From Marinospirillum sp. (lineage in GTDB: Bacteria > Pseudomonadota > Gammaproteobacteria > Pseudomonadales > Halomonadaceae), in contig NZ_JACUUA010000174.1 of assembly GCF_014859565.1 (NCBI RefSeq), positions 1 through 6,720 on the forward strand: DNA of 6,720 bases, read 5' to 3'. The notes under the pieces are model-generated. The model did no database searches. It was not told where the DNA came from and saw nothing but the letters and a program-made list of their open reading frames with translations. Below are positions 6,054-6,720 of the stretch, piece by piece; position 1 is the stretch's first letter, and every line of letters starts with the position of its first letter. Both the position numbers and the translations under genes were made by a program.

Positions 6054-6720
6054 TTGAACGCTGTCAGTGCCAGCGAACATCAGGCGATGGAAAGCCTCTT
6101 CAATCAACTGAAGGCGAGCTTGTTCCATCGGCTCTCCCTTTCGATTACGAGGGATGGCAATATTGTGGTCTCCGTTGACATACAGAAGGTCAATCTCGTC
6201 ATCCTGGCTCTCAGTTAAGCGGATTGCCAGTTTCTCGATGAGTACGGCATCCAACACAGCATTGTCATGCTGCACACCCTTTTCAGAACCGGCGATTACG
6301 CTAGGCAGATTGCGCCAAACCACCAGCACCTTCTGTCCGTTAGCATTGGTGCCAAATACTGTACGGAACCACCAGGGGCCATCTTCTTTACGCTTGACCT
6401 TCGCTTGCCAGCGACCAAACTCTGCCTGACTCAGCTCAGCATCAAAGTGAATCGGAGCAGCGATATGTTCAACCCGAAGACCCAGCAGGTAGTTAAAGGT
6501 TTCCAACAGATCCACATGCACGATCTTGGTTTCATCACCACTGGCCGAGCGGATTTTCAGTTCATAGCGAGTTGGATCAAGAAACTGTTGGGTATTCAGT
6601 AATGACTGGGAACCACGGCTCTCAACCTCCAACATATAGTTCATCACATAGTTTTGACGAGCTTCGTTGAAAGCAGCGTTATCTGCCGAGTCCAGCAGCG
6701 TTTGCTGGCCTTTTTGACGG
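6051..6720 (-). CDS. Site-specific DNA methyltransferase, C-terminal part (5' end beyond the window)
   Basis: The frame is open to the right edge, so the GTG at 6647 and ATG at 6644 are almost certainly internal and the gene continues upstream. About 222 codons are visible. They match the C-terminal region of large adenine-type methyltransferases that accompany Res-like helicases: YMLEVESRGSQSLLN, then a conserved block FLDPTRYELKI, DLLETFNYLLGL, HIAAPI, GPWWFRTVFGT, KVLVVWRNLP, and DLLYVNGDHN with a closing EEAFHRLMF. The catalytic motifs (SAM-binding FxGxG and the N-P-P-Y type tetrapeptide) would be in the missing upstream part, so activity and specificity cannot be judged here. The expected role is to methylate a recognition site and protect the host from the helicase-nuclease encoded 12 bases downstream. 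The family call rests on remembered family patterns rather than on catalytic residues, hence the moderate confidence. Confidence 0.82.
   Translation of the reverse strand, partial: RQKGQQTLLDSADNAAFNEARQNYVMNYMLEVESRGSQSLLNTQQFLDPTRYELKIRSASGDETKIVHVDLLETFNYLLGLRVEHIAAPIHFDAELSQAEFGRWQAKVKRKEDGPWWFRTVFGTNANGQKVLVVWRNLPSVIAGSEKGVQHDNAVLDAVLIEKLAIRLTESQDDEIDLLYVNGDHNIAIPRNRKGEPMEQARLQLIEEAFHRLMFAGTDSVQ

Noticed and set aside
5838..6218. Rightward 126-codon frame spanning the methyltransferase-helicase junction on the opposite strand
   Set aside because: It is antisense to two recognised genes and has no ribosome-binding site or family resemblance.
6154..6602. Rightward frames opposite the methyltransferase C-terminus
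   Set aside because: The - strand frame carries conserved methyltransferase blocks throughout, so these are shadows.
2709..6720. BREX or DISARM locus
   Set aside because: No PglZ, BrxC, BrxL, DrmA, DrmB or DrmC-like protein is visible. A methyltransferase next to a helicase alone does not define either system, although genes upstream of the window are unseen.

Overview
The window looks like part of a mobile defence island in a gammaproteobacterium. The base composition is balanced, and the first gene is an integrase of the P4/prophage-island type common in Enterobacterales, Vibrionales, Pseudomonadales and Oceanospirillales. Nothing in the sequence fixes the genus. No RNA genes, CRISPR arrays, insertion sequences or attachment sites are visible.

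Layout. At the left edge (1-803, + strand) is the C-terminal two thirds of a tyrosine recombinase with its full catalytic set; its N-terminus lies outside the window. A strong bidirectional hairpin (821-856) separates it from everything else, which is on the - strand and converges on it. Read in the direction of transcription, from right to left, that block contains: the C-terminal part of a large site-specific DNA methyltransferase (cut by the right edge at 6720); a 1109-residue DEAD/DEAH helicase with a C-terminal PD-(D/E)xK-type nuclease signature, resembling a type III restriction (Res) subunit; a 364-residue SMC/OLD-like AAA ATPase; and a 214-residue DUF4276 protein with TOPRIM-like acidic motifs. 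A 44-codon reading frame of uncertain status follows before the terminator.

The four main - strand genes are packed as one operon. There are 12 bases between methyltransferase and helicase, with the stop codon built into the Shine-Dalgarno sequence. Helicase and ATPase overlap by one base, and ATPase and DUF4276 by four.

How they may work together (inference): the methyltransferase marks host DNA and the helicase-nuclease attacks unmarked DNA. The ATPase plus TOPRIM-like pair recalls the two-gene RloA/RloB (AbiL) and PARIS (AriA/AriB) arrangements and could act as a second, abortive-infection layer. The most interesting aspect is this tight translational coupling of a type III-like restriction-modification module to an ATPase/TOPRIM-like pair. 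The other point deserving attention is the unexplained coding-like tail between the DUF4276 stop and the terminator.
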